A DNA stretch of 64,000 nucleotides, from the NCBI RefSeq assembly GCF_000225345.1, contig NC_015977.1:1595501-1659500 (forward strand), given 5' to 3'. A program made the translations under genes and the position numbers. Each line of letters begins with the position of its first letter. Positions within the stretch are counted from its first letter, which is position 1. The notes below the pieces were generated by a model. That model was not told the origin of the DNA, made no database searches, and saw only the letters and a program-made list of their open reading frames with translations. The stretch is from Roseburia hominis A2-183 (GTDB lineage: Bacteria > Bacillota > Clostridia > Lachnospirales > Lachnospiraceae). Positions 51,712-60,112 of the stretch are shown here, piece by piece.

Positions 51712-53046
51712 TTATTTTCTGCTTCCGACCGCCTTATGGTAGATATAAGCGGCGATGACCGAGGTGACTGCTTCGGTGATCCAGAAAGCATGCCATACTC
51801 CGGTTGGTCCAAAGATACGGCACAATACAAAGGCTGCCGGGATCATGAGAATTACATAGCGGAACAGCGATATGACAAGGGACTGCGTTCCTTTTCCAAG
51901 TCCCTCCAAGGCGCCGGAGGCTGTGACGGACACGGAGGAGATGATAAAGCCTGCGCTAATGATGCGCAGTGCGGTTCCTCCGGCTGCGATCGTCTCGGCA
52001 TTTTCGGTGAACAGTTCCATCAGACCGCGCGATGCCACCAGGCATAAAATTGTGCCGAGCGCCATAATGACAGCACTCATCGCAAGCGTAATCTCATAGA
52101 TCTTTTTCACGCGCTTCTGCTCGCCGGCACCGTAATTATAGCCGATCAGCGGACGCATGCCCTGGACAATGCCGTTTGCCGGAAGATAGAGGAAGGTCTG
52201 TAATTTGTAATAGATTCCCAGAATGACCACATAGATCTGGGAGTAAGCTGCCAGAATACCGTTTAAGACGGATACTAACAGCGATGGCAGGGCAAGATTT
52301 AAGATGGCAGGAACTCCGATCGAGTAGAGACGATGGTCGGTTTCCTTATGAAAAGCAAGGTATTCTTTGCGGATTTTGACCGGGATCGGGCGCTTGTTGT
52401 ACACCGTCAGGTAAAGAAGGAGGGTACACAGCTGACCGATCGCTGTGGCAATCGCTGCGCCGGCGATACCAAGCCTCGGGAAAATTCCGATGCCGAAAAT
52501 CAGGAGCGGGTCTAAGATAATATTAGTAATACTTCCGCACAGCAGGCCGATCATGGATACTTTCATGCGTCCCACGGACTGAAAGATTTTCTCAAAGGAA
52601 AGATTCGCCATGGTGATTGTCGAAAACGCAAATACGATCACCGCGTACTCCATTCCCATCTGATATACCTGCACATCGTTGGTGAACATGTCCAGGAAAG
52701 CCGGCATGATGGAGATGCTTAACACAGTGACGACAACGCCGTGGATGAGTGCCAGAACAAGTCCCTGTGTGGCGGCGCGGTCGGCGCCTTTTTTGTCGCC
52801 TGCTCCGAGAAAATAGGCAATCAGTGCATTGATACCAACGCCGAATCCGATGGCAAGCGCGTTGACAAAATTCTGAATCGGGAAGACGAGGGACAGCGCT
52901 GTCATGGCATTCTCATTGATTCTGGCGACGAACAGACTGTCTACAATATTATAAAGTGCGTTTACCATCATGGATATGACCATCGGAAGCGCCATGGAGG
53001 TAAGCAGCGGCAGGATAGGTTTTTCTTTCATAAATGTTTCGTTCAT
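51712..53046 (-). CDS. MATE family efflux transporter
   Basis: A 444-residue exporter with twelve membrane segments: 'LPLLTSMALPMVISMMVNAL', 'YNIVDSLFVARINENAMTAL' and 'AIGFGVGINALIAYFLGAGD' are standard MATE motifs. It pumps cationic drugs or metabolites with Na+ or H+. Start at 53046 follows AGGAGG; the upstream in-frame ATG would translate the leader. It has its own promoter, a hairpin leader and ends 12 bases from the giant palindrome. Confidence 0.93.
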   Translation of the reverse strand: MNETFMKEKPILPLLTSMALPMVISMMVNALYNIVDSLFVARINENAMTALSLVFPIQNFVNALAIGFGVGINALIAYFLGAGDKKGADRAATQGLVLALIHGVVVTVLSISIMPAFLDMFTNDVQVYQMGMEYAVIVFAFSTITMANLSFEKIFQSVGRMKVSMIGLLCGSITNIILDPLLIFGIGIFPRLGIAGAAIATAIGQLCTLLLYLTVYNKRPIPVKIRKEYLAFHKETDHRLYSIGVPAILNLALPSLLVSVLNGILAAYSQIYVVILGIYYKLQTFLYLPANGIVQGMRPLIGYNYGAGEQKRVKKIYEITLAMSAVIMALGTILCLVASRGLMELFTENAETIAAGGTALRIISAGFIISSVSVTASGALEGLGKGTQSLVISLFRYVILMIPAAFVLCRIFGPTGVWHAFWITEAVTSVIAAYIYHKAVGSRK

Positions 53047-53104
53047 GTGGTATTTCCTCCTATATAATAGTCTGGGTTTATTGTATCCAGGATAAAACAG
53101 AAAA

Positions 53105-53140
53105 CGCCACACAATGACTCAAAAGAATCATTGTGTGGCG
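53105..53140 (-). promoter_or_regulatory. Perfect 13-bp hairpin in the MATE leader, candidate attenuator
   Basis: CGCCACACAATGA (53105-53117) and TCATTGTGTGGCG (53128-53140) pair perfectly around a 10-base loop. In the MATE transcript the hairpin is followed by GTTTTCTGTTTT, a weak U tract. An upstream leader segment, GGTGTGG (complement of 53163-53169), could pair with the CCACAC arm instead, giving a possible switch. Confidence 0.55.
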
Positions 53141-53186
53141 AAAAAAAGTCAGACTTGAAAAGTCCACACCAAGTTTTAGCGAAGAG

Positions 53187-53216
53187 AGTATAGCACGATC
53201 CATAGGAAAAAGTCAA
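53187..53216 (-). promoter_or_regulatory. Promoter of the MATE gene
   Basis: On the minus strand TTGACT (53211-53216) and TATACT (53187-53192) are 18 bases apart, giving a leader of roughly 135 bases. Confidence 0.75.
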
Positions 53217-53246
53217 GAATTTTGGCAAAAAAAGTCAAAAAATCTG

Positions 53247-53275
53247 TTGACGAAACCAAACTGCTATGCTATTAT
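53247..53275 (+). promoter_or_regulatory. Promoter of the rplU operon
   Basis: TTGACG (53247-53252) and TATTAT (53270-53275) are 17 bases apart, with an extended -10 TGC before the -10 box. Divergent from the MATE promoter. Confidence 0.65.
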
Positions 53276-53283
53276 AATCAAGT

Positions 53284-53361
53284 ATGCCGCACAGTGAGGT
53301 CTCAAAGTCCGTCCGGATTGCCCGGGCGACACCACAACTGGCGAGTAATGATAATAGGAGG
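53284..53361 (+). promoter_or_regulatory. Ribosomal protein L21 leader candidate
   Basis: The 80-base leader contains GCCGCACAGTGAGGT, a GTCCGGATTGCCCGGGC hairpin and CACCACAACTGGCGAG before AGGAGG. Position and composition fit the Firmicute L21 leader that lets L21 control its own operon. Recognised from context and memory, not by a covariance search. Confidence 0.6.
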
Positions 53362-53367
53362 TGCCAT

Positions 53368-53673
53368 ATGTACGCAATTATAGCAACAGGTGGTAAACAG
53401 TACAAAGTATCCGAAGGCGATATCATTACCATTGAAAAGCTTGGTAAAGAAGCTGGTGAGAAAGTAACTTTTGATCAGGTTTTAGCTGTATCCGACAACG
53501 GAATTAAGGTTGGTTCTGATGTAGCAAACGCATCTGTAGAGGCTTCCGTTGTAAAAGAGGGAAGATCCAAGAAAGTTATTGTTTACAAGTACAAGAGAAA
53601 GACCGGCTATCACAAGAAGAACGGTCACAGACAGGCGTTTACACAGGTTAAGATCGAGAAGATCAACGCTTAA
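53368..53673 (+). CDS. rplU: 50S ribosomal protein L21
   Basis: A 101-residue ribosomal protein with '[20 protein letters not shown]' and the C-terminal '[20 protein letters not shown]'. AGGAGG at 53356-53361 fixes ATG 53368; the longer open frame from 53284 is the untranslated leader. First gene of the conserved rplU-prp-rpmA-obgE run. Confidence 0.98.
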   Translation: MYAIIATGGKQYKVSEGDIITIEKLGKEAGEKVTFDQVLAVSDNGIKVGSDVANASVEASVVKEGRSKKVIVYKYKRKTGYHKKNGHRQAFTQVKIEKINA

Positions 53674-53688
53674 TCCTGGAAGGTTGTT

Positions 53689-54018
53689 ATGACAAAGATA
53701 ACGATTTTCCGCAATCATGACGGTGAGTATTTGGGCTTCGACTGCCTGGGACATGCCGGGTATGCCGATGAAGGCGAGGATATTGTATGTGCGGGAATTT
53801 CTGCACTGGTTATCAATACGATCAATTCCATCGGGCTGTTTACCGACGAACCATGCGAGACGGATGCCGACGAAGACGATGGCGAGATTCGCCTGCGATT
53901 TACTTCACCGGCCGGTCACGATGCCGGATTGCTGATGCAGTCGCTGGTACTTGGCCTGCAGGGAATACAGAATACTTATGGGAATGATTATATCATTCTG
54001 AATTTTAGGGAGGTGTAG
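53689..54018 (+). CDS. prp: Ribosomal-processing cysteine protease Prp
   Basis: A 109-residue protease (formerly YsxB) that removes the N-terminal extension of L27. His22 in 'CLGHAGYADEG' and Cys34 in 'DIVCAGISAL' form the catalytic pair seen in the family. It lies between rplU and rpmA as in other Firmicutes, and the L27 encoded next carries a matching cleavage site. Confidence 0.95.
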   Translation: MTKITIFRNHDGEYLGFDCLGHAGYADEGEDIVCAGISALVINTINSIGLFTDEPCETDADEDDGEIRLRFTSPAGHDAGLLMQSLVLGLQGIQNTYGNDYIILNFREV

Positions 54019-54021
54019 AAC

Positions 54022-54306
54022 ATGATGAATATGAACCTTCAGTTTTTCGCTCATAAAAAGGGAGTTGGTTCTACAAAGAACGGCCGTGACTCTGAGTCTA
54101 AGAGATTAGGCGCTAAGAGAGCAGACGGACAGTTCGTGAAGGCTGGCAACATTTTATACAGACAGCGCGGAACAAAGATTCATCCGGGCGTTAATGTAGG
54201 CATCGGCGGTGATGATACATTATTCGCACTGACAGATGGTATCTTAAGATTCGAGAGAAAAGGAAAAGACAAGAAGCAGGCTTCTGTTTATCCAGTAGCT
54301 GAGTAA
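54022..54306 (+). CDS. rpmA: 50S ribosomal protein L27 with cleavable N-terminus
   Basis: A 94-residue ribosomal protein. The first residues 'MNMNLQFFA' followed by '[20 protein letters not shown]' are the Firmicute extension cut by Prp after FFA. Cleavage exposes the L27 tail that reaches the peptidyl-transferase centre. ATG 54022 or 54025 are both possible; GGGAGGTG precedes them. Confidence 0.98.
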   Translation: MMNMNLQFFAHKKGVGSTKNGRDSESKRLGAKRADGQFVKAGNILYRQRGTKIHPGVNVGIGGDDTLFALTDGILRFERKGKDKKQASVYPVAE

Positions 54307-54321
54307 TAAGATGCAGAGTGT

Positions 54322-54372
54322 AGACCCGACTATGCAGCGCTTACCTGATGGCAGGCGTCTATAGCCGGGTCT
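54322..54372 (+). terminator. Hairpin after rpmA, probable terminator or processing site
   Basis: AGACCCG plus CTAT (54322-54333) pairs with ATAG plus CGGGTCT (54361-54372), with an inner CCTG/CAGG stem, and TCTTGT follows. The U tract is weak, so partial readthrough into obgE is likely. Confidence 0.6.
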
Positions 54373-54440
54373 TCTTGTATCTGGATTTGTAACCGTTCGG
54401 TAGGTGGCAGCATCTGCTGCCTGAAGTTGAATTGAGGTAG

Positions 54441-55730
<1,290 letters not shown>

Positions 55731-55747
55731 AGAGGAGGAAGCAGGAT

Positions 55748-56044
55748 ATGGAATTGACAAGTAAGCAGCGCGCCTATCTCGGCGGATGTGCAAGCACCTT
55801 AGATCCAATCTTTCAGATCGGCAAGGCAAGCCTGACACCGGAGATTATCCAGGCGCTGGATGAAGCATTAGAAAAACGGGAACTGATTAAGATTTCCGTA
55901 TTAAAGAATTGTGCGGATGATCCGCGGGAGATTGCACAGGTCATCGCAGAGCGCACACATTCTGCTGTTGTAAAAGTTATCGGCAAGAAGATCATCTTAT
56001 TCCGCCAGGCGAAGAAAAACAGCAAGTTTGAACTTCCGGCATGA
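55748..56044 (+). CDS. yhbY: YhbY-like CRM-domain RNA-binding protein
   Basis: A 98-residue CRM-domain protein ('KQRAYLGGCASTLDPIFQIG', 'HSAVVKVIGKKIILFR') that associates with pre-50S particles. It follows obgE and overlaps nadD by an ATGA junction, a conserved arrangement. Confidence 0.93.
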   Translation: MELTSKQRAYLGGCASTLDPIFQIGKASLTPEIIQALDEALEKRELIKISVLKNCADDPREIAQVIAERTHSAVVKVIGKKIILFRQAKKNSKFELPA

Positions 56045-56661
56045 GAAAAATCGGAATTTTAGGCGGCTCGTTTGATCCGATTCATCAGGGACATCTGAAT
56101 ATTGCAAGGAGCGCCTACCGGGAGTTCGCGTTGGACGAGGTGTGGTTCATACCGGCAGGGCACTCTCCGAATAAGGAGGAGGCGGAGATGACACCCGCGC
56201 AGGTGCGCGCGGAAATGACGCAGGCGGCCATCAAAAATGATGCGTCATTTAAGCTTTCACGTATAGAAATAGAGTCTTCCGGGACAAGTTATACGTATAA
56301 GACGCTGCAGCATCTAAAGGAACAGTTCCCGGAGGATCAATTCTTCTTTATCATGGGAGCCGATTCCCTGGACTACTTTGACAAGTGGAGGCATCCGGAG
56401 ATCATCTGTCAGAATGCCACCGTGCTTGCAGCGGTCAGGGATACCTTAGAACTGCCGCAGATTGAGGGAAAAATACGGCGCATCAAGGCGTTGTTTCCGG
56501 CTGAGATCTATCCGCTTGCGGGCGGACGAACCGATGTCTCCTCGACGGCAATCCGCGCACAGATCCGCATGACAGGTGAATGTCCCGCCATGCTCCCGGG
56601 CGAGGTGTGGGAGCTGATCAAACGCTATCATCTGTACGGCGTATCGAATTTGGGAGAATAA
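56041..56661 (+). CDS. nadD: Nicotinate-nucleotide adenylyltransferase
   Basis: A 206-residue enzyme joining nicotinate mononucleotide and ATP to form deamido-NAD, the step after the nadB/nadC pathway. 'GILGGSFDPIHQGHLNIARS' holds the HxGH motif; 'FIMGADSLDYFDKWRHPE' and 'DVSSTAIRAQI' are typical. ATGA overlap with yhbY. Confidence 0.96.
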   Translation: MRKIGILGGSFDPIHQGHLNIARSAYREFALDEVWFIPAGHSPNKEEAEMTPAQVRAEMTQAAIKNDASFKLSRIEIESSGTSYTYKTLQHLKEQFPEDQFFFIMGADSLDYFDKWRHPEIICQNATVLAAVRDTLELPQIEGKIRRIKALFPAEIYPLAGGRTDVSSTAIRAQIRMTGECPAMLPGEVWELIKRYHLYGVSNLGE

Positions 56662-56663
56662 AA

Positions 56664-57251
56664 ATGGAACAGCATGAGATTCGTAAACGATTAAAAAAAG
56701 AGTTGGATAAGGGACGGTATGAGCACACGAAAGGTGTCATGTATACCGCCGGATGTATGGCGATGGCTTATGAGACATCGATCGAGCAGGCGATGCTCGC
56801 AGGTCTGCTCCACGATTGTGCCAAATGTATTCCGGACGATGAGAAGCTTCAGATCTGTGAGGAACATGACATTCCCATCAATGCCGTAGAATATGAGAGC
56901 CCGTTTCTGCTGCATGCCAAGCTGGGAGCTTATCTGGCAGAGACGGTCTATGAAGTAAAAGATCCTGAGATCCTGCACGCCATCAAGGTGCACACAACCG
57001 GCGCGCCGGATATGAGTACGCTCGATAAGATCATCTATATTGCGGATTATATCGAGCCGGGAAGGAACAAGGCCGCAGATCTGCCGAGGGTGCGGAAACT
57101 GGCATTTGAAGATCTGGATGCCTGTATGGCGGAGATTCTCTGCGACACATTGAAATACCGCTCCAGGGTCGGCGGACCGTTAGATCCCTCCACACAGCTT
57201 GCCTATGAATTCTACCGGCAGTACCAGAAGGAACAGACAGATCCGGTTTGA
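56664..57251 (+). CDS. yqeK: YqeK-type HD phosphohydrolase
   Basis: A 195-residue HD-domain protein. Metal ligands lie in 'YEHTKGVMYTA', 'GLLHDCAKCI' and 'IKVHTTGAPDMSTLDKIIYI' with 'ADYIEPGR'. YqeK enzymes split diadenosine tetraphosphate symmetrically to two ADP. ATG 56664 follows GGGAGAAT; the longer frame from 56580 overlaps nadD deeply. Stays between nadD and rsfS as usual. Confidence 0.93.
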   Translation: MEQHEIRKRLKKELDKGRYEHTKGVMYTAGCMAMAYETSIEQAMLAGLLHDCAKCIPDDEKLQICEEHDIPINAVEYESPFLLHAKLGAYLAETVYEVKDPEILHAIKVHTTGAPDMSTLDKIIYIADYIEPGRNKAADLPRVRKLAFEDLDACMAEILCDTLKYRSRVGGPLDPSTQLAYEFYRQYQKEQTDPV

Positions 57252-57300
57252 CGGATTACCTGTTAAAACGAACAAAGAACAGATAGAAAGGAAACATGCA

Positions 57301-57648
57301 ATGACATCACAGGAATATTGTAAAATAGCAGTAGCGGCTTTGGAAGACCGCAAGGCGGAGGATGTTAAGATCATTGATATCCGTGAGATTTCACCGGTTG
57401 CAGATTATTTTGTGATTGCGGACGGAACGAATCAGAATCAGATTCAGGCAATGCGTGATGCCTGCGAAGAGGCATTATACAAAGCGGGACTTAAGACCAA
57501 ACAGATCGAGGGAAATTCCAGTTCTACCTGGATTCTCATGGATTACGGTGACATCATTGTCCATATTTTTTCCAAGGAAGATCGTTTATTCTATGATCTG
57601 GAGCGTATCTGGAGAGACGGAAAGATCGTAGATGTGGCTGATCTGTAA
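57301..57648 (+). CDS. rsfS: Ribosome silencing factor
   Basis: A 115-residue RsfS/Iojap protein that binds L14 and blocks subunit joining in starvation. 'DIREISPVADYFVIADGTNQ', 'WILMDYGDIIVHIFSKEDR' and 'FYDLERIWRDGK' are diagnostic. AAAGGA precedes ATG 57301. The last 11 codons form the first copy of a tandem repeat that continues after the stop. Confidence 0.95.
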   Translation: MTSQEYCKIAVAALEDRKAEDVKIIDIREISPVADYFVIADGTNQNQIQAMRDACEEALYKAGLKTKQIEGNSSSTWILMDYGDIIVHIFSKEDRLFYDLERIWRDGKIVDVADL

Positions 57649-57725
57649 GATTCCGGAGAAATGGAAAGGTCATAGATGCGGCGGATCCGTAAGATTCCGG
57701 AGAGACGGAAAGGTCATAGATGCGT
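57611..57725 (+). repeat. Tandem 44-bp repeats made from the rsfS 3' end
   Basis: Copies start at 57611 (inside rsfS), 57655 and 57699 (partial, ends about 57725), an exact period of 44. The two outer copies share GGTCATAGATGCG against GATCGTAGATGTG in the gene, so the coding copy is the odd one, the same pattern as at 23245-23373. Confidence 0.88.
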
Positions 57726-57747
57726 GTTTTGAACTTAAGAGTGTCGT

Positions 57748-57798
57748 AAAAAGAGTATGCCTCCCTTCTGGCTGACAGGAAAGGGGGCATACTTTTTT
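57748..57798 (+). terminator. Rho-independent terminator after rsfS
   Basis: AGTATGCCTCCCTT (57754-57767) pairs with AAGGGGGCATACT (57781-57793) with one bulge, a 12-base loop, an A-run before and TTTTTT after. Confidence 0.88.
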
Positions 57799-57919
57799 CT
57801 ATATAATAGGAAACTTCGTTCCTGTTACATAGAAAAGCTCCGCAGGGATGTGCACTCGCGCGATGTCGCTAGAGCAACCCGCCGCAGGCGGAGAATCCTG
57901 AAAAGCAGGATTCTTTCTT
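57796..57919 (+). ncRNA. Structured intergenic element with terminator, function unknown
   Basis: The 57649-57968 gap holds, after the repeats and terminator, three nested or adjacent hairpins: TTCTAT...AGGAA with TTCCT...ATAGAA (57797-57836), CTCCGC (57838-57843) with GCGGAG (57887-57892) enclosing GGGATG/CAACCC and TGCACTC/GAGCA, and AGAATCCTG (57892-57900) with CAGGATTCT (57906-57914) ending in TTCTT. It may be a small RNA or a non-coding repeat. No good promoter was found for it. Confidence 0.4.
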
Positions 57920-57968
57920 GTACATTATAATAGGAATCTGCATTTTATTCCAGGAATACCGAACTTCA

Positions 57969-58586
57969 TCAGGAAAGAAAACGGAAAATACCAATGACCT
58001 TTCCGAGAATCTGGCAATCTGGAACAATGATCGGATCCATCGTGTCATTCTCCGGCTGAAGGCGGATATAACCGTCCTCCTTATAAAAGGTCTTAACTGT
58101 AGCGGAATCCTCCACCAGCGCGACGACCATCTCGCCGTTGCGCGCGGTCGACTGCTTCTCAACCAGCACATTGTCTCCGTCGAAGATGCCGACGTTGATC
58201 ATGCTTTCGCCCTTTACCCTCAACATGAACGTCTCCGCGTTCGGGAGAAATTCGGTCGGAATCGGGAAGTAGGTCTCAATGTTCTCGACTGCGAGTAACG
58301 GCTGACCGGCAGCCACATTCCCGAGAATCGGGACATTGACAACCTCGCGTCTGGTGAGGTTAAAGTTATCATCAATGATCTCGATCGCACGCGGCTTCGT
58401 CGGGTCGCGGCGGATGTATCCGTTCTTCTCAAGTGTCTCCAGATGGGAGTGGACGGAGGAGGTAGACTTCAAGTCAACTGCCTCGCAGATCTCACGCACA
58501 GCGGGCGGATATCCCTTATTCAATATCTCCTGTTTAATGTATTCGAGAATCTCTCTCTGCTTCGTGCTGATCTTGCCGTATGCCAT
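57969..58586 (-). CDS. lexA: LexA repressor
   Basis: A 205-residue SOS repressor. The winged helix covers residues 1-70 ('GYPPAVREICEAVDLKSTSS'), the self-cleavage site is Ala-Gly in 'GNVAAGQPLLA', the nucleophile Ser is in 'KGESMINVGIFDGD' and the Lys in 'DSATVKTFYKEDG'. The start is ATG 58586 with AGGAGG at 58594-58599. It faces a yneA-like gene across a shared operator region, as in Bacillus. Confidence 0.97.
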   Translation of the reverse strand: MAYGKISTKQREILEYIKQEILNKGYPPAVREICEAVDLKSTSSVHSHLETLEKNGYIRRDPTKPRAIEIIDDNFNLTRREVVNVPILGNVAAGQPLLAVENIETYFPIPTEFLPNAETFMLRVKGESMINVGIFDGDNVLVEKQSTARNGEMVVALVEDSATVKTFYKEDGYIRLQPENDTMDPIIVPDCQILGKVIGIFRFLS

Positions 58587-58632
58587 GCATATACCTCCTG
58601 TCAATCATTACCAATGCTATTATGTATAATTT

Positions 58633-58661
58633 AGTTTAACACAGCATGCGTAAAAATGCAA
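58633..58661 (-). promoter_or_regulatory. Promoter of lexA
   Basis: On the minus strand TTGCAT (58656-58661) and TAAACT (58633-58638) are 17 bases apart. Confidence 0.65.
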
Positions 58662-58671
58662 ACATATATTC

Positions 58672-58770
58672 CGAAAATTTGTTCGATTTTCTTGTTGACA
58701 AACGGATGTTCTGGTATTATGATAGGAACATAAACAAATGTTCGCAACAAACGTTCGGAATGAACGTTCG
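58672..58770. promoter_or_regulatory. Array of five LexA-like boxes
   Basis: Matches to the Firmicute SOS box (CGAAC-N4-GTTYG) are at 58672-58685 (before lexA), 58699-58712 (overlapping the yneA -35 edge), and 58731-58744, 58744-58757, 58757-58770. The last three all end in GTTCG and are spaced exactly 13 bases. Each fits about 11-12 of 14 positions. GAACAT (58726-58731) and ATGTTC (58738-58743) also form an inverted repeat. Confidence 0.7.
58695..58723 (+). promoter_or_regulatory. Promoter of the yneA-like gene
   Basis: TTGACA (58695-58700) and TATGAT (58718-58723) are 17 bases apart, with a LexA-like box across the spacer. Confidence 0.75.
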
Positions 58771-58794
58771 ATTAACATGACAGGAGGTATTCTT

Positions 58795-59127
58795 ATGAGA
58801 AGCAGAAGAGCAGCGGTAAAGGCGCAGAGACGCACATTCATGTTGGGATTGATGGTTTTAACCGTCATTGTGATCGGTTCTGTCCTGCTGGGAACGATCC
58901 GCACACAGGCGGCTCCTGCAGAACCTTCTTATAAATATTACACAAGCATCCAGATCCAGAAGGGAGATACCCTCTGGAATATCGCAGATGAATATATCAC
59001 AGACGATTACGACAGCATGGACGAATATATGGAGGAGATCTGTGCGATCAATCACATCCTGCCGGGGGACATTCATTCCGGACAGTATCTGACCATCCCG
59101 TATTATTCGGCAGAACATCTCAAGTAA
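58795..59127 (+). CDS. YneA-like LysM membrane protein, SOS division inhibitor candidate
   Basis: A 110-residue protein: basic N-terminus, one membrane segment ('FMLGLMVLTVIVIGSVLLG', 16-34), and an outside LysM domain ('IQIQKGDTLWNIADEYI' to 'GQYLTIPYY'). Size, topology, LysM and position opposite lexA match Bacillus YneA, which halts division during DNA damage. Sequence likeness outside LysM is not judged. AGGAGG at 58782-58787 fixes the start; LexA-like boxes cover the promoter. Confidence 0.82.
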   Translation: MRSRRAAVKAQRRTFMLGLMVLTVIVIGSVLLGTIRTQAAPAEPSYKYYTSIQIQKGDTLWNIADEYITDDYDSMDEYMEEICAINHILPGDIHSGQYLTIPYYSAEHLK

Positions 59128-59159
59128 GATGGTATTTTTTGTGCAGCGTCTCCGGTCGG

Positions 59160-59188
59160 TTGTGTTTTTTGGGTAAGTACGGTATAAT
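59160..59188 (+). promoter_or_regulatory. Promoter of plsC
   Basis: TTGTGT (59160-59165) and TATAAT (59183-59188) are 17 bases apart, about 75 bases before the gene. Confidence 0.65.
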
Positions 59189-59261
59189 GAATTCTGACGA
59201 GCTCATATTGTGCGGGAAGGCAGCACAGAGAATATGAATTACGGAGGATGAGTTATCTCGT

Positions 59262-59999
59262 ATGATAAAGTTTATCTATGTGATTTTAATGAATCTTTTC
59301 AGAGCGCCTTATATGATACCGAAGATGCGCAGGGAGGCGGATCATCCTGAAAAGTATAGTGTAGAGGAGCGCTACGCGCTGGCGCGCCATGTGATTCGCC
59401 TGATGAAGGTAACCGGCGGCATCCACACAAAATCTTACGGCACAGAGCTGCTTCCGACAGAAGGCGGCTACATGATGTATCCGAATCATCAGGGAAAGTA
59501 CGACGCACTCGGCATTATCTACACCCACAGGGAGCCATGTTCGCTTGTGATGGATAAGGCGAAGTCCAATACCATACTGGTTCGTGAATTTGTGGATCTG
59601 CTTCAGGGAAAGCGGCTGGATAAGAAGGATGTCAGACAGGCATTGACGATCATCAATGAGGTATCCGAGGAAGTAAAGCAGGGAAAGCGTTATATTCTGT
59701 TTCCGGAGGGCGGATACGAATTTAACAATAAGAACCATGTGTGTGATTTTAAAGCCGGCAGTTTTAAGATTGCGTTAAAGACAAAGGCACCGATCGTACC
59801 GGTGGCTCTGATTGATTCTTATAAAGTTTTTAACAGCTTTTGTTTGGGATCGGTCACCACGCAGGTACATTATCTGAAACCGATCTTATACGATGAATAT
59901 GGCGGTCTCAAAACGCATGAGATTGCGGATCTGGTGAAGGTACGTATCCAGGAAAAGCTAGATGAAGTTCTTAAGCCAGCAGAAGCTCCGGTCGGATGA
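59262..59999 (+). CDS. plsC: 1-acylglycerol-3-phosphate acyltransferase (PlsC family)
   Basis: A 245-residue membrane-bound acyltransferase making phosphatidic acid. The HX4D motif appears as 'YPNHQGKYDALG', and block III as 'FPEGGYEF'. An N-terminal hydrophobic stretch and 'APIVPVALIDSYKVF' are typical. It is a single-gene unit; its stop lies inside the terminator stem. Confidence 0.88.
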   Translation: MIKFIYVILMNLFRAPYMIPKMRREADHPEKYSVEERYALARHVIRLMKVTGGIHTKSYGTELLPTEGGYMMYPNHQGKYDALGIIYTHREPCSLVMDKAKSNTILVREFVDLLQGKRLDKKDVRQALTIINEVSEEVKQGKRYILFPEGGYEFNNKNHVCDFKAGSFKIALKTKAPIVPVALIDSYKVFNSFCLGSVTTQVHYLKPILYDEYGGLKTHEIADLVKVRIQEKLDEVLKPAEAPVG

Positions 60000-60013
60000 C
60001 TGGAGCTTCTTTG
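59982..60013 (+). terminator. Rho-independent terminator of plsC
   Basis: AGAAGCTCC (59982-59990) pairs with GGAGCTTCT (60003-60011), followed by TT. A second weaker hairpin, AGCTG (60017-60021) with CAGCT (60035-60039) and TTTT, follows at once. Confidence 0.75.
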
Positions 60014-60112
60014 TGAGCTGCTTTTTTTATAAACAGCTTTTTGTTTGTCAGAGTCTTGCCAGAGCCACGGATCTGATAGGACTTAAGGCGATGGATGCAT
60101 CTCCGGGGAACA

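Noticed and set aside
53284..53367. N-terminal extension of L21
   Set aside because: The frame is open but lies in the structured leader; AGGAGG and the conserved MYAII start fix the gene at 53368.
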